Assembly (NCBI RefSeq): GCF_003287935.1
Contig: NZ_CP030287.1
Coordinates: 3,252,267 to 3,316,266, forward strand
DNA length: 64,000 nucleotides
Direction of reading: 5' to 3'
From: Streptomyces sp. ICC1
Lineage (GTDB): Bacteria > Actinomycetota > Actinomycetes > Streptomycetales > Streptomycetaceae
Of this stretch, positions 1 through 7,660 are shown piece by piece; position 1 is the first letter of the stretch; each line of letters opens with the position of its first letter. The notes under the pieces are model-generated. The model was not told where the DNA came from. It saw nothing but the letters and a program-made list of their open reading frames with translations, and made no database searches. A program made the translations under genes and the position numbers.

Positions 1-2
1 TG

Positions 3-914
3 CGCGAGCGGTTGCCTGACGCCGTCGGAGCGACGGAGGAGGAGATCGCTGCCGCCGAAGCGCGTCTTGGTGTCACGCTGTCCGATGAACTCAAGGTGCT
101 GTACCGGGTGACACGGGTGTACTCGGGCGACGGCTTCCCTCTCGAAGAGGCGGACCGCGCCGGCGAGGCGGTCGGCTGCGAGCTCTCCGGACTGGAGCAC
201 CTGTACAGCGTCGACGCGGCAGTGCGTCACCCCGGCTGGGATCACGGCGCGACGCATGCGGTCAGCACCGCGTCCGACGCAGCGGTGCAGGCCCTGGCCG
301 GCTCCCCTGGCTGGATCGGCTTCGGGAGCAACGGCGGCGACGAGTTCGCCGTCGACCTGACTCCCGGCCCCGCCGGACACTTCGGGCAGGTCATCCTGGT
401 CGATCACGAGCAGAGCCTCGGTGCCGAGCTCGTGGCCGATTCCCTCACCGACTTCGTCCTGGGCCGGATGCGGGAGGAACGCCGTGACCGTCGCGAAGAC
501 GGGCTCCCGGCCGTGGCCAGAGTCGGCACCGGATGCCTTGAGACCATCCAGGCCGCCGCCCATCCCGCCCTGGAAGTCCTGACCATCGGAGCCTGGGACG
601 GCGCACCGTTCAGGCTCGCGCCCGTCAGGGACCTGCCCCGTCTGCGGACTCTTACCGCCTTGCCCGGCACGCTGGCCGACCCCCTGGAGGTCGCTGGGCT
701 CGCTGGACTGGAGTTCCTGGAACTCGGCGCGCTGGAATGGCGCGTCCTGCTGGACGCCGGAGCTGTCCCGCGCACCCTGAAAGCCGCGGCCATTGCGGTG
801 CGGGATCAAGACCACCTGCCCGTCGTGGCCCTCGCCAACGAGATCCTGGCCCTCTGGGACCGTCCCAAGATCGTACAAACGCTCCTCGCGGGAGACCTCG
901 GCCCCGCGGTCTGA
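3..914 (+). CDS. SUKH/SMI1-KNR4-like protein, probably 5' partial
   Basis: The reading frame is open to the left window edge, so the true start may lie outside; the first usable codon in view is TTG at 12. The N-terminal third carries the usual SMI1/KNR4 (SUKH) signature: an acidic EEEIAAAEARLG helix, then L-x-x-L-Y-x-V and later an IGFGSNGGDEFAVDL stretch (about residues 100-115) with the conserved G-x-x-G-x-D pattern. The C-terminal ~130 residues hold leucine-rich repeat-like segments (LTALPGTLADPLEVAGLAGLEFLELG). Many SUKH proteins are immunity partners of contact-dependent or secreted toxins, but others are housekeeping. No toxin gene is visible here, so an immunity role is only inference. 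Confidence 0.75.
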   Translation, partial: RERLPDAVGATEEEIAAAEARLGVTLSDELKVLYRVTRVYSGDGFPLEEADRAGEAVGCELSGLEHLYSVDAAVRHPGWDHGATHAVSTASDAAVQALAGSPGWIGFGSNGGDEFAVDLTPGPAGHFGQVILVDHEQSLGAELVADSLTDFVLGRMREERRDRREDGLPAVARVGTGCLETIQAAAHPALEVLTIGAWDGAPFRLAPVRDLPRLRTLTALPGTLADPLEVAGLAGLEFLELGALEWRVLLDAGAVPRTLKAAAIAVRDQDHLPVVALANEILALWDRPKIVQTLLAGDLGPAV

Positions 915-961
915 CCGGCGGGGCCGCACCAACCGACGCAGCGCACGCCCCACGGGAGCCG

Positions 962-1366
962 AGCGGCGTCACGCTGGTGCGCGGCCCGACAGCCATTCAA
1001 CTCCAGGCGTTCCGTGCCGCTGAAGGAAGGTCTTGGGGATCCGTCCGGCAAGAACTGGCGGCTCGGATCCGCCGAGACGGGGGAACGGCCGAGGAGTTCA
1101 GGGGGCGGGGAGGCCACGAGATCCAAGCGCGCATCCCCGTTGTTTCCCCTCGGGGCGGGGAGAAGCCGCTGAATGCGCGGATCATCGGCCGCGACGGCCC
1201 GGGCCGGCTGCTGCGGGGCATGATCACCGGGGTAGGTGCCGACCCGGGGAGCGTGGACGAATGGTCCTATGAAACGTTCGACCGTACCGCTGTCAGCATC
1301 ACGGAGGCTGTGGGGCCGGGCAGTTCCGCCGTGGAGTTGTGGTGTCCTCCGCGCGAAGCAGGGTGA
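962..1366 (+). pseudogene. DUF3710 domain remnant, 5' truncated
   Basis: The translation from about 962 (S-G-V-T-L-V-R-G-P-T-A-I-Q-L-Q-A-F) matches the middle and end of actinobacterial DUF3710 proteins as I remember them: an LQAF motif, an Arg-Ile-Arg-x-x-G-G helix, an ARIPV strand, and a DGPGRLLRGMITG motif near the C terminus. The normal N-terminal ~70-100 residues are absent, and the similarity begins abruptly 48 bases after the stop of the preceding gene. A GTG at 977 could initiate a 129-residue protein, but there is no clear ribosome-binding site. DUF3710 genes usually sit beside dut, and no such neighbour is seen. I interpret this as a decayed fragment; a short functional protein is possible. 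Confidence 0.6.
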
Positions 1367-1455
1367 TGCCCGGGGCCCGTCCGGCGGAACAAGGTGGTTG
1401 TCGTTCGTCTCGGCCGTCGGTGGCACGGGGCGACAGAACAGCAGGGGAGACCGGT

Positions 1456-1884
1456 GTGATCATTGCGCAAGAGGTCGTATTCGACCCGCGGGAGATGCTC
1501 CAGCTCTACGAGTCGGTCGAATGGGAGGGCTACACCCGCGACGTCGACAAGCTCTGCCGCGGGTTGGCGAACTCGCACCTGGTCATCACCGCCCGAGACG
1601 AATCGGGCTCGCTCCTCGGACTGGCCAGGACGATTTCCGACGACGAGAGCGTCTGCTACGTGCAGGATCTGCTGGTCAACCCCGCGTTCCACCGGCAGGG
1701 CATCGGCCGGGAACTGCTCGAGCACCTGAAGGCCCGTTACGCGCACTGCCGCTTCTTCCTGTTGTCGACCGACCACGAATCGACGCCCGAGGGGAAGCGC
1801 AACCACGCCTTCTACCGGTCGCTGGGGTTCCTCTCCTACGAGGAGAAGCGGATGTCGGCGTTCGGCCTGCCCAGGGTTCGCTGA
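1456..1884 (+). CDS. GNAT family N-acetyltransferase
   Basis: 142 residues, a typical length for a single-domain GNAT enzyme that moves acetyl from acetyl-CoA to an amine. The acetyl-CoA binding motif is R80-Q-G-I-G84 within VNPAFHRQGIGREL, preceded by the beta-4 strand CYVQDLLV. The C-terminal NHAFYRSLGF is the usual substrate-side segment. I chose GTG at 1456 because AGGGGAGA lies 7-14 bases upstream; the longer open frame from 1339 has no such site. The substrate cannot be told from sequence. It stands alone between a gene remnant and an unrelated small gene. Confidence 0.85.
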   Translation: MIIAQEVVFDPREMLQLYESVEWEGYTRDVDKLCRGLANSHLVITARDESGSLLGLARTISDDESVCYVQDLLVNPAFHRQGIGRELLEHLKARYAHCRFFLLSTDHESTPEGKRNHAFYRSLGFLSYEEKRMSAFGLPRVR

Positions 1885-1967
1885 ACCGGGCAGCGAGCCC
1901 GGGGCAGGAGCCGGACCGATCTTCGTGACGTCCGCCTCGAAGGCGTGCCGTCGGGCAGACTGCGCCC

Positions 1968-2351
1968 ATGCAGCTCCCCGCCGAAGCCGTCGCCGCCACC
2001 GTGCTGATCGAGGTCGTGAAGATCTCCGCGCACCCGAGGAAGCCGAGCGACCCGTATCCCGGCAGCGTGGTCGCCCACTGGGCCGAGGGCGAAGTCGCCG
2101 ACGCCCTGGCCCTGATCGAGGACCTGCCCGGCAGCGGACAGCACCGCTGCGGATTCTCGCCGGGCTGGAGCATGACGGCGTACGACGACTCCCTCGACCT
2201 GGCGCTGTTCGAGGCGGCCTTCTGCTTCAGCTGCCACGAGGTCCGCATGCGCGGAACCGCCGTGCCGCCCGAGCTGGGCAGGCAGTTCTTCCACGCGGAC
2301 ACCCCGCCGGCCCGGGCCCTCCTGGCACTCTTCCGCGCCGCGACCCCGTAG
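1968..2351 (+). CDS. Conserved-looking hypothetical protein, 127 aa
   Basis: A 127-residue soluble protein of unknown function with streptomycete codon bias. No transmembrane segment or signal peptide is visible. Two cysteines lie close together (FCFSCHEVRMRG, about residues 86-95), which could be a weak metal site. CAGACT seven bases upstream of the ATG resembles a -10 box, so the mRNA may be leaderless. There is no family assignment. Confidence 0.6.
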   Translation: MQLPAEAVAATVLIEVVKISAHPRKPSDPYPGSVVAHWAEGEVADALALIEDLPGSGQHRCGFSPGWSMTAYDDSLDLALFEAAFCFSCHEVRMRGTAVPPELGRQFFHADTPPARALLALFRAATP

Positions 2352-2466
2352 CCGCATCGACCCCGTGGCCGCCTCGGCCCCCTAGCAGACCGGCCGCGGG
2401 GGTCCTGACCGGAGGCTTCCCGGGGACACCGCGCGCGGTGCGGCGTACGCTCGTCGGCAGGGACTC

Positions 2467-3537
2467 GTGGCCGACACCGCGGGAGGAACCGTGGCCGTGA
2501 CCGAGCTCGGCGATCTGATCGAGATCGACGACCGGACCGTGCTGGTCCTCGGGCAGGAACTGGACGTCGAGCACGGGCAGCCCGACGTCGCCAACGCACT
2601 CGTCCACCGGGTGGGCGACACTCTGGTCCTCGTCGACACCGGCGTCACGGAGGCCTTCCGCGCGGCACTGCGCGAGGCGGCCGACCGGGTCGGGCCGTGG
2701 TCCCGGGCGCTGCTGCTGACCACGCACGGCCATCTCGACCACGTCGGCAACAACGACCTCGCCGACGAGCTGGGCGTGCCGGCCGAGCACTACGTGCCCG
2801 CCCCCGACCTCGACCAGATGCGGGACCCGGTGTCGTACTGGCTGCGGTCCTTCGACCGCATCGCCGGGTTCGCGCCGATGCCCGCGCCGCCCGCCCTGGC
2901 CGGCAAGCTGGTGCCGCTCTTCCGGCCGATGCGGCCCTTCGGCGCGACCACCCGGACCTACGAGGAGCGGCCGCCGGAGCAGATCCGGATCGGCTCGCTC
3001 CGGTTCATCGGCTGGACCTTCGCCGACGGCGCGGTCCGCGTGCTGCGCAGCCAGGGCCACTGCGCCGGTCACGTGATCGTGCACCTGGCCGACTGCGGCG
3101 TCCTCCACCTGTCCGACGAGGGCAACGGACCCTGCGGCGCGATGGCCGATGCCGACCAGCTCAAACTCCAGACCGTACTCGGCGCCGCCGCCCTCCTCTT
3201 CGAGGAGGGCGGAGCGACGCTCCTCACCGACGGGCACACCTTCGCCGTGCGCCGCGGCGCCGAGGCCGTGCCCTACCTGGACGGGCTGCTGGAGCAGGCC
3301 ACCGCCCTGCAGGGGGCGGCGCTCGCACTGACCGGGGAGAGCGGATCGGTCCGGCCGAGCACGTTCACCGACCGCTACCTGGAAGCCTTCGCCGCGCTGG
3401 GGGGCGGCGGAGCCAACCCGAACGCGATGTTCACGGCCATGATGGCGGCCAACCAACTCCGCGAGCTCGGGCTGCGTCCGGAGTCCGACGGCCCCGACGC
3501 ACCCTGGTCCCGGCCCGCGCTCCACCACCCCACCTGA
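2467..3537 (+). CDS. MBL-fold metallo-hydrolase
   Basis: 356 residues from GTG 2467 (GTG 2491 is an alternative). It belongs to the metallo-beta-lactamase superfamily. The first metal-binding motif T-H-G-H-L-D-H is near residues 85-91, a second histidine lies in the SQGHCAGHV strand (about residue 200), the bridging Asp is in HLSDEGNG, and TDGH follows further on. These are the ligands expected for two metal ions. The core is followed by a helical C-terminal extension of about 70 residues. The family hydrolyses thioesters, lactones, phosphodiesters and similar substrates; which one applies here is unknown. Confidence 0.85.
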   Translation: MADTAGGTVAVTELGDLIEIDDRTVLVLGQELDVEHGQPDVANALVHRVGDTLVLVDTGVTEAFRAALREAADRVGPWSRALLLTTHGHLDHVGNNDLADELGVPAEHYVPAPDLDQMRDPVSYWLRSFDRIAGFAPMPAPPALAGKLVPLFRPMRPFGATTRTYEERPPEQIRIGSLRFIGWTFADGAVRVLRSQGHCAGHVIVHLADCGVLHLSDEGNGPCGAMADADQLKLQTVLGAAALLFEEGGATLLTDGHTFAVRRGAEAVPYLDGLLEQATALQGAALALTGESGSVRPSTFTDRYLEAFAALGGGGANPNAMFTAMMAANQLRELGLRPESDGPDAPWSRPALHHPT

Positions 3538-3550
3538 TAGCCCTGGGCAC

Positions 3551-3611
3551 GGGGCCGGGTCGGGTCGGGTCAGTTCGGGGCGGGTCGGGTCGGGTCGGGT
3601 CGGGGCGGGGC
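3551..3611 (+). repeat. G-rich GGGTC/GGGGC tandem repeat
   Basis: About 60 bases of imperfect five-base units (CGGGT, with CGGGG variants) just after the MBL gene stop. Runs of three to four G occur every five bases on the plus strand, the arrangement needed for G-quadruplexes. It sits between the MBL gene and the promoter of the mini-ORF at 3669. Confidence 0.8.
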
Positions 3612-3655
3612 GTGCCCGCGGCGAAATCCGGGTGCTCCGGTGGTCAGGTCCGCGT

Positions 3656-3668
3656 TAGGGTCACCCGC
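3656..3668 (+). promoter_or_regulatory. Candidate leaderless promoter (-10 TAGGGT)
   Basis: TAGGGT at 3656-3661 fits the actinobacterial -10 pattern TANNNT and ends 7 bases before the ATG at 3669, the spacing seen for leaderless transcripts. No good -35 is seen. Inferred from sequence only. Confidence 0.45.
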
Positions 3669-3740
3669 ATGAACGTCGACGGCTCCAGCACCACCACCGC
3701 GACCGCGCGAGCGACCAGCTCGCCGGTTGCCGCCGTCTGA
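3669..3740 (+). CDS. Candidate leader peptide, Ala/Thr/Ser-rich, 23 aa
   Basis: ATG to TGA encodes a 23-residue peptide beginning M-N-V-D-G and then holding five Thr (all ACC), five Ala (GCG and GCC) and four Ser codons, several consecutive. It has a leaderless-type -10 box and lies 133 bases upstream of a gene related to alanyl-tRNA synthetase. Ribosome-mediated attenuation uses such amino-acid-rich leader peptides, and Ala-rich coding before an AlaRS-like gene would fit. The downstream gene is now broken, so any control is probably fossil. It could also be a chance ORF. Confidence 0.4.
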   Translation: MNVDGSSTTTATARATSSPVAAV

Positions 3741-3757
3741 CCTCCCCTCCCCCGGCG

Positions 3758-3840
3758 ACCGGAAACGGTCCGTCGGGTCCGTCGTCAGTGCCGTGGCGCC
3801 CTTGCCCCCGGCCGGACGACTGAGCGGTCCGTTTCCCGGT
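3758..3840 (+). other. Imperfect inverted repeat between leader ORF and AlaRS-like gene
   Basis: ACCGGAAACGG (3758-3768) can pair with CCGTTTCCCGGT (3829-3840) with one bulged base. The intervening segment has the partial complements GTCGTC (3781-3786) and GACGAC, and direct repeats of CGGTCCGT and GTCCGTCG. Alternative foldings are therefore possible, as in an attenuator. There is no U-tract, so it is not a classical terminator. Confidence 0.3.
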
Positions 3841-3873
3841 GCCTCCCCCCGCTGTGACGCGAAGGAGCCCCCC

Positions 3874-4590
3874 GTGAACACAGAACTTCTGCTCAGGACG
3901 TTCGTCGAGTACTTCGAAGAGCGCGGTCACCGCCGGATCACCGGCTCGACGCTGCTCCCCCCACCCGGCGACCCCGTGCTCTTCACCACCTCCGGCATGC
4001 ACCCGCTCACTCCGTACCTGGAGGGCCGCCCCCACCCCCTCGGCAACCGGCTGGTCAACGTGCAGCGCTGTCTGCGCACCACCGACCTGGAGGCGGTCGG
4101 CGACGCCACCCACCTCACGGTCTTCGAAATGCTCGGTACCTGGTCCCTGTGGGACTACGAGGGCCCGCGCAGCCTCGAGTGGGGATACGGGCGCCCGCGA
4201 CGACCGCTGGGTGGAGGTCTGGAACCACGTGACGATGAGCCACCGCCGGCTCGACGACGGCTCGCTCGTGCCGCTCCCCGGCGCAACGTCGACACCGGAC
4301 TCGGGCTGGAACGCCTGGCCTCCTTGCTCCAGGGCAAGCCGTCCGTCTTCGAGTGCGACCTCTTCGACCCCTGGCGCCGCCTCGTGCCGGACCTGTGGCC
4401 CCTGGAGGAAACGTCGCTGCGCCTGGTCTGCGACCACCTGCGCTCGGCCGTCGTGGTGCTCGGCGACGGCGTGCGACCTGCCAACACCGGACGGGGCTAC
4501 GTCGTGGCGGGACGATCCCTCACGCGGGCGGCCTGCGGCCGGGGTGAGGACCGCCGGCGCAGGCTTACGGAGTCCGGAGCCGAGCTGCTA
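3874..4590 (+). pseudogene. Alanyl-tRNA synthetase-like gene, frameshifted and deleted
   Basis: The start is intact (GTG with AAGGAG upstream), and the first ~100 codons match class II AlaRS: LLRTFVEYFEERGHRRI, then a motif with P-x-L-F-T-T-S-G-M, NVQRCLRTTDLEAVGD and FEMLGTWSLWDYEGP. After SLEWGYG (about 4188) the match jumps frame to DDRWVEVWNHV...RRLDDGSLVPLPG; by comparison with AlaRS about 80 codons are missing there. Near 4288 the frame shifts back for RNVDTGLGLERL, which continues to LRLVCDHLRSAVVVLGDGVRPANTGRGY and then decays. The end is cut near the convergent gene at 4588. The editing and C-Ala domains are absent. Either a dead paralogue or, less likely, several sequencing errors. 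Confidence 0.8.
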
Positions 4591-4863
4591 CTTGGCCGCC
4601 GCCTTGCAGGCCGCCTCCGCGGTCGCCTTGGTCACGTTATCCACGGTCAGGCCGGACACGCACTCGTCCTGGGCGCCGGCCGACCCGATGTAACACGACG
4701 CCCGGACGGAGGCCGGGGCCTCGCCGCCCTGGAGCTCCCGCTCGACCTGGTTGATGCAGGCCGAGACGTCCGCGTGGGCGGCGGGGGCGGTGAGGGCCGC
4801 GCCGCCGAGCGCGAGGGCCAGACCGGTGAGGACACCTGCCATACGGGTCGACGTGCGGGTCAT
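4588..4863 (-). CDS. Small secreted protein with four cysteines, 91 aa
   Basis: The ATG at 4863 gives a clear Sec signal peptide: T-R-T-S-T-R-M, a hydrophobic core of about 20 residues (AGVLTGLALALGGAALTAPA) and an AHA cleavage site near residue 31. The mature part is about 60 residues with four cysteines and ends C-K-A-A-A-K, which suggests two disulfides. Its family is unknown to me. A longer start at 4926 would add a low-complexity Thr-Arg repeat made by a 9-bp DNA repeat; I prefer the short form because AGGA lies five bases before it and the signal peptide begins cleanly. Confidence 0.7.
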   Translation of the reverse strand: MTRTSTRMAGVLTGLALALGGAALTAPAAHADVSACINQVERELQGGEAPASVRASCYIGSAGAQDECVSGLTVDNVTKATAEAACKAAAK

Positions 4864-4868
4864 ACGAT

Positions 4869-4904
4869 TCCTGCGGGTCCTGCGGGTCCTGCGGGTCCTG
4901 CGGG
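4869..4904 (-). repeat. Four 9-bp tandem repeats carrying Shine-Dalgarno-like GCAGGA
   Basis: Four exact copies of TCCTGCGGG on the plus strand. On the minus strand each reads CCCGCAGGA, so every unit provides an AGGA core; the last copy supplies the apparent ribosome-binding site of the small secreted protein. Confidence 0.85.
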
Positions 4905-5157
4905 TCGTACGGGTCGGTGTGCGCATGGGAACGCACCTTCTCTCCGGATCGCCGCGCGGCCCGAGACCTGGATGTGCCGGACCCGCGCGGGAACGCCGCC
5001 GAGCGCGCGGCCGGCGTACGGCCGCCGGGCCCGGGCTCCCGCACCGGACCGGCTCGGCAGGGCCTTCCCTCCCCCCTTCGACGCTAGAGCAGCCCCCTGC
5101 CCCGCGCACGTGCTGGGGGGCTGCCCCGCGCCCGGGCGCGGGTGGGATCCTGGACGG

Positions 5158-5958
5158 ATGTACGAGACATCCGCCGCTCTGGCGGCCGCCCGGTGGCCGC
5201 TCGCCGCATCAGTGGAGGCATCGGCGGAGACGGGCTGGCTGCGGGAGCTGGCCGACGATGACGGGCTCACCGGTTTCATGCCGCCGGCGCTGCCCGACTC
5301 GGCCTGGGTGCTCCACTCCATGTTCGAACACGAACTCGGGCCGACCGGCATGTCCTTCGTCGCGTACCAACGGGCCGTGCTGAACGGCGGCGGGCCCGAG
5401 ATCATCCCGGGCCTCGACCCCGAGGAAGTGTTCGGGGGCACGGTGGGCGAGCCCCACGGCCCCCGTTGGCGCCGGCTGCTCTGGGCGGAGCTCTCGCGGC
5501 GGACCGGCGATCCCGTGGCACCGGAAGGCCACCTGCCCTGCTACCGCTCCTTCCCCTCGCTCCGGGAGCCGAGCGGCTGGCCGGTCGGCATCACGGGGCC
5601 GTCCGAGGGCCACCTGGACCGGACCGACTGGAACCGCCTGGTCGACATCCTCACCGCGCACAGCCCGCGGGGTGCGGAAACCGGCTGCCTGGCCTACTAC
5701 AACCCGCTGTTGCAGGGGGCCGAGGACTTCGACAACCTGCACGTCCGGGCCGGCACGCTCGCGGACGCCAAGGCGTTGTACGACCACCCCGAGGAGGACG
5801 GCTGGACCCCGTCCAACCTCTGGCCCCAGGACCGCTCCTGGGTCCTGTGCACGGACTACGACCTCTGGGCCACCAAGGTCGCGGGCCCCACCCCGCTCGT
5901 CGAGGCCCTCCTGGCCGACACGGAGGTCGAGGCGGTACGCCTGCCCTGGGCCCCCTGA
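5158..5958 (+). CDS. Hypothetical protein, 266 aa
   Basis: 266 residues starting M-Y-E-T-S-A-A-L. Soluble, acidic and rich in Trp and Pro, with no signal peptide or membrane helix. The C-terminal third (SNLWPQDRSWVLCTDYDLWATKVAG) resembles small streptomycete proteins of unknown function that end in a D-R-S-W-x-V-x-T-D-Y-D-L motif. That family relation is recalled rather than tested. The gene stands alone, convergent with the MFS gene that follows. Confidence 0.7.
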   Translation: MYETSAALAAARWPLAASVEASAETGWLRELADDDGLTGFMPPALPDSAWVLHSMFEHELGPTGMSFVAYQRAVLNGGGPEIIPGLDPEEVFGGTVGEPHGPRWRRLLWAELSRRTGDPVAPEGHLPCYRSFPSLREPSGWPVGITGPSEGHLDRTDWNRLVDILTAHSPRGAETGCLAYYNPLLQGAEDFDNLHVRAGTLADAKALYDHPEEDGWTPSNLWPQDRSWVLCTDYDLWATKVAGPTPLVEALLADTEVEAVRLPWAP

Positions 5959-6061
5959 CCGGCACGGGGCAGGTTCCGGCGCGGGCGGGGCCCACGGAGC
6001 CGGCGGGATCGGCGGGGCCCGTCGGGCCGGTGGGGCCGCCCGGGCCGGCCGCGCCGGTTGG

Positions 6062-7489
6062 TCACCGTTGGCGGGGGCCTTCGGTTCGGTGGAGGAAGAG
6101 CACCGTGGTCAGGGTCCCGGCCAGGACGATCGCCGTGTTGACCAGGATCGCGGTGGTGATGCCGGAATGGATACCGGTCCGGGTCGCGACGATCGCGCTC
6201 ATGACCGGGGTGCCCATCGTGATGCCGATCTGCTGGGTCATCGTGGCGAGGCCGGTGGCCATGCCCTGTTCGTGATCGGGCAGACCGGTGGTGGCGGTGA
6301 CCATGAAGCCGACGATCACCAGCATGTTGCCGATGCCTCCGGCGAAGGTCGCGGCCAGCAGGAGCCACATCCCGGTGCGTGACTCGCCCAGGGCGACCAG
6401 GCTCAGGGTGGCGGCGGCCTGGAGCAGTCCTCCGATGACCAGGGTGGTACGGGTGGTCGTGGCCGCGATGACCCGCGGCGCGAGGGAGCCTCCGATGACC
6501 GTGCCGATGCCCAGCACCCCGAAGGAGAGACCGGCCGTCAGCGGGGAGAACCCGAGGACCTCCTGGAGGTGGAGCGTCATCAGGAAGACCAGGCTCGTCT
6601 CCGTCAGGAAGGCGATCAGCCCGGCCGTGTTGCCCCAGGCGACCGTGCGCTTCTTCAGCACGGAGACCGGGACGAGGGGGTACGCAGCCTTGGACTCCAC
6701 GGCGTAGAAGGCGATCAGCAGGCCCACCCCCGCGGCGAGCCACACCAGCGCCGGCCCGGAGCCCCAGCCGTGCTCGCCCGCCCGCGTCAGACCGTAGATC
6801 AGGGCCAGCAGCCCCAGGGTGACCGTGGCGGCACCGGGCAGATCGAGCTTCGGGCGGACGGCGGGGCGGGACTCCTTGATCACCACCGGGGCGACGGCGA
6901 GGACCGCGAGGGCGACGGGGACGTTGACGAAGAACGCCCAGCGCCAGGAGAGCAGGTCCGTCAGGACCCCGCCGAGGACCGCGCCCGCGGTGAAACCGGC
7001 CGACATCAGGGCCCCGTTGAGGCCCAGGGCCTTCTGCCGCAGCGGTCCCTCGGGGAACGAGGTCGTCAGCAGGGACAGGCCCGCCGGGGTGACCGCGGCG
7101 GTGGCCAGGCCCTGCAGCACCCGGGCGGCCAGCAGCATTTCGGGGCTGGTGGCCAGGCCTCCGGCCAGGGAGGACAGGGCCAGCACCGCGAGACCGGCCA
7201 GGAAGAGCCGGCGGCGGCCGAACAGGTCCGCGATCCGGCCGAACAGGAGGGTGAACCCGGCGGCGCTGAGCGCGAACGACGTCGCGATCCACTGGAGGTT
7301 CGGGAGCGAGAAGCCGAGACCGTCACCGATCACCGGCAGTGCGACGTTCAGGATCGAGAAGTCGACGGCCAGCATGAACTGGGCCACCAGCAGGACCGTC
7401 AGGACCAGGACCTGCCGCCCCGCGAGACGGGCCGGCCCCTTCTCTTGATTCCGCTCTTCTTGCTCTTGCTCTTGCCCGACAACCGACAT
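6062..7489 (-). CDS. MFS transporter, DHA2 (14-helix) drug exporter family
   Basis: 475 residues with about 14 hydrophobic segments. Family motifs are visible: motif A-like GRIADLFGRRRLFL between helices 2 and 3, the DHA2-type LNVALPVIGDGL in helix 1, and motif C-like GAVLGGVLTDLLSWRWAFFVNVPVA in helices 5-6. The protein is expected to sit in the cytoplasmic membrane and export a drug or metabolite using the proton gradient. It is transcribed divergently from an XRE-family regulator 171 bases away, the common arrangement for a substrate-inducible exporter; that regulatory link is inferred. Confidence 0.9.
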   Translation of the reverse strand: MSVVGQEQEQEERNQEKGPARLAGRQVLVLTVLLVAQFMLAVDFSILNVALPVIGDGLGFSLPNLQWIATSFALSAAGFTLLFGRIADLFGRRRLFLAGLAVLALSSLAGGLATSPEMLLAARVLQGLATAAVTPAGLSLLTTSFPEGPLRQKALGLNGALMSAGFTAGAVLGGVLTDLLSWRWAFFVNVPVALAVLAVAPVVIKESRPAVRPKLDLPGAATVTLGLLALIYGLTRAGEHGWGSGPALVWLAAGVGLLIAFYAVESKAAYPLVPVSVLKKRTVAWGNTAGLIAFLTETSLVFLMTLHLQEVLGFSPLTAGLSFGVLGIGTVIGGSLAPRVIAATTTRTTLVIGGLLQAAATLSLVALGESRTGMWLLLAATFAGGIGNMLVIVGFMVTATTGLPDHEQGMATGLATMTQQIGITMGTPVMSAIVATRTGIHSGITTAILVNTAIVLAGTLTTVLFLHRTEGPRQR

Positions 7490-7660
7490 CGTCTCGCGTC
7501 CTTTCCCTCACCCACGGCACAAGGTGTTCCGGAAAGCGACTCTGGCCCGGTCCCGGGGTGTTACCCAGCCCCCTGTCCGTGCTGGCACCCGGGAAGCTGT
7601 CACTGCCAGGGCCACCCTCACCTGCCCCGTTCGCGACGGGTCCTCGGCACACTGGAGGGC
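7490..7660. promoter_or_regulatory. Divergent promoter region, MFS exporter / XRE regulator
   Basis: 171 bases between two divergent starts must hold both promoters. An imperfect dyad pairs CTGGCA with TGCCAG around 7580-7612. No convincing -35/-10 pair can be chosen by eye. ACTGGAGGGC directly before the regulator ATG contains its ribosome-binding site. Confidence 0.4.

Noticed and set aside
2227..3528. 433-codon minus-strand frame over the MBL gene
   Set aside because: Shadow of the high-GC gene: the opposite strand carries the metal-binding motifs and correct codon bias.
3551..3611. G-rich repeat as a functional G-quadruplex switch
   Set aside because: The run can fold in principle, but it sits after a gene end and upstream of a broken locus; no evidence for regulation, so kept only as a repeat.
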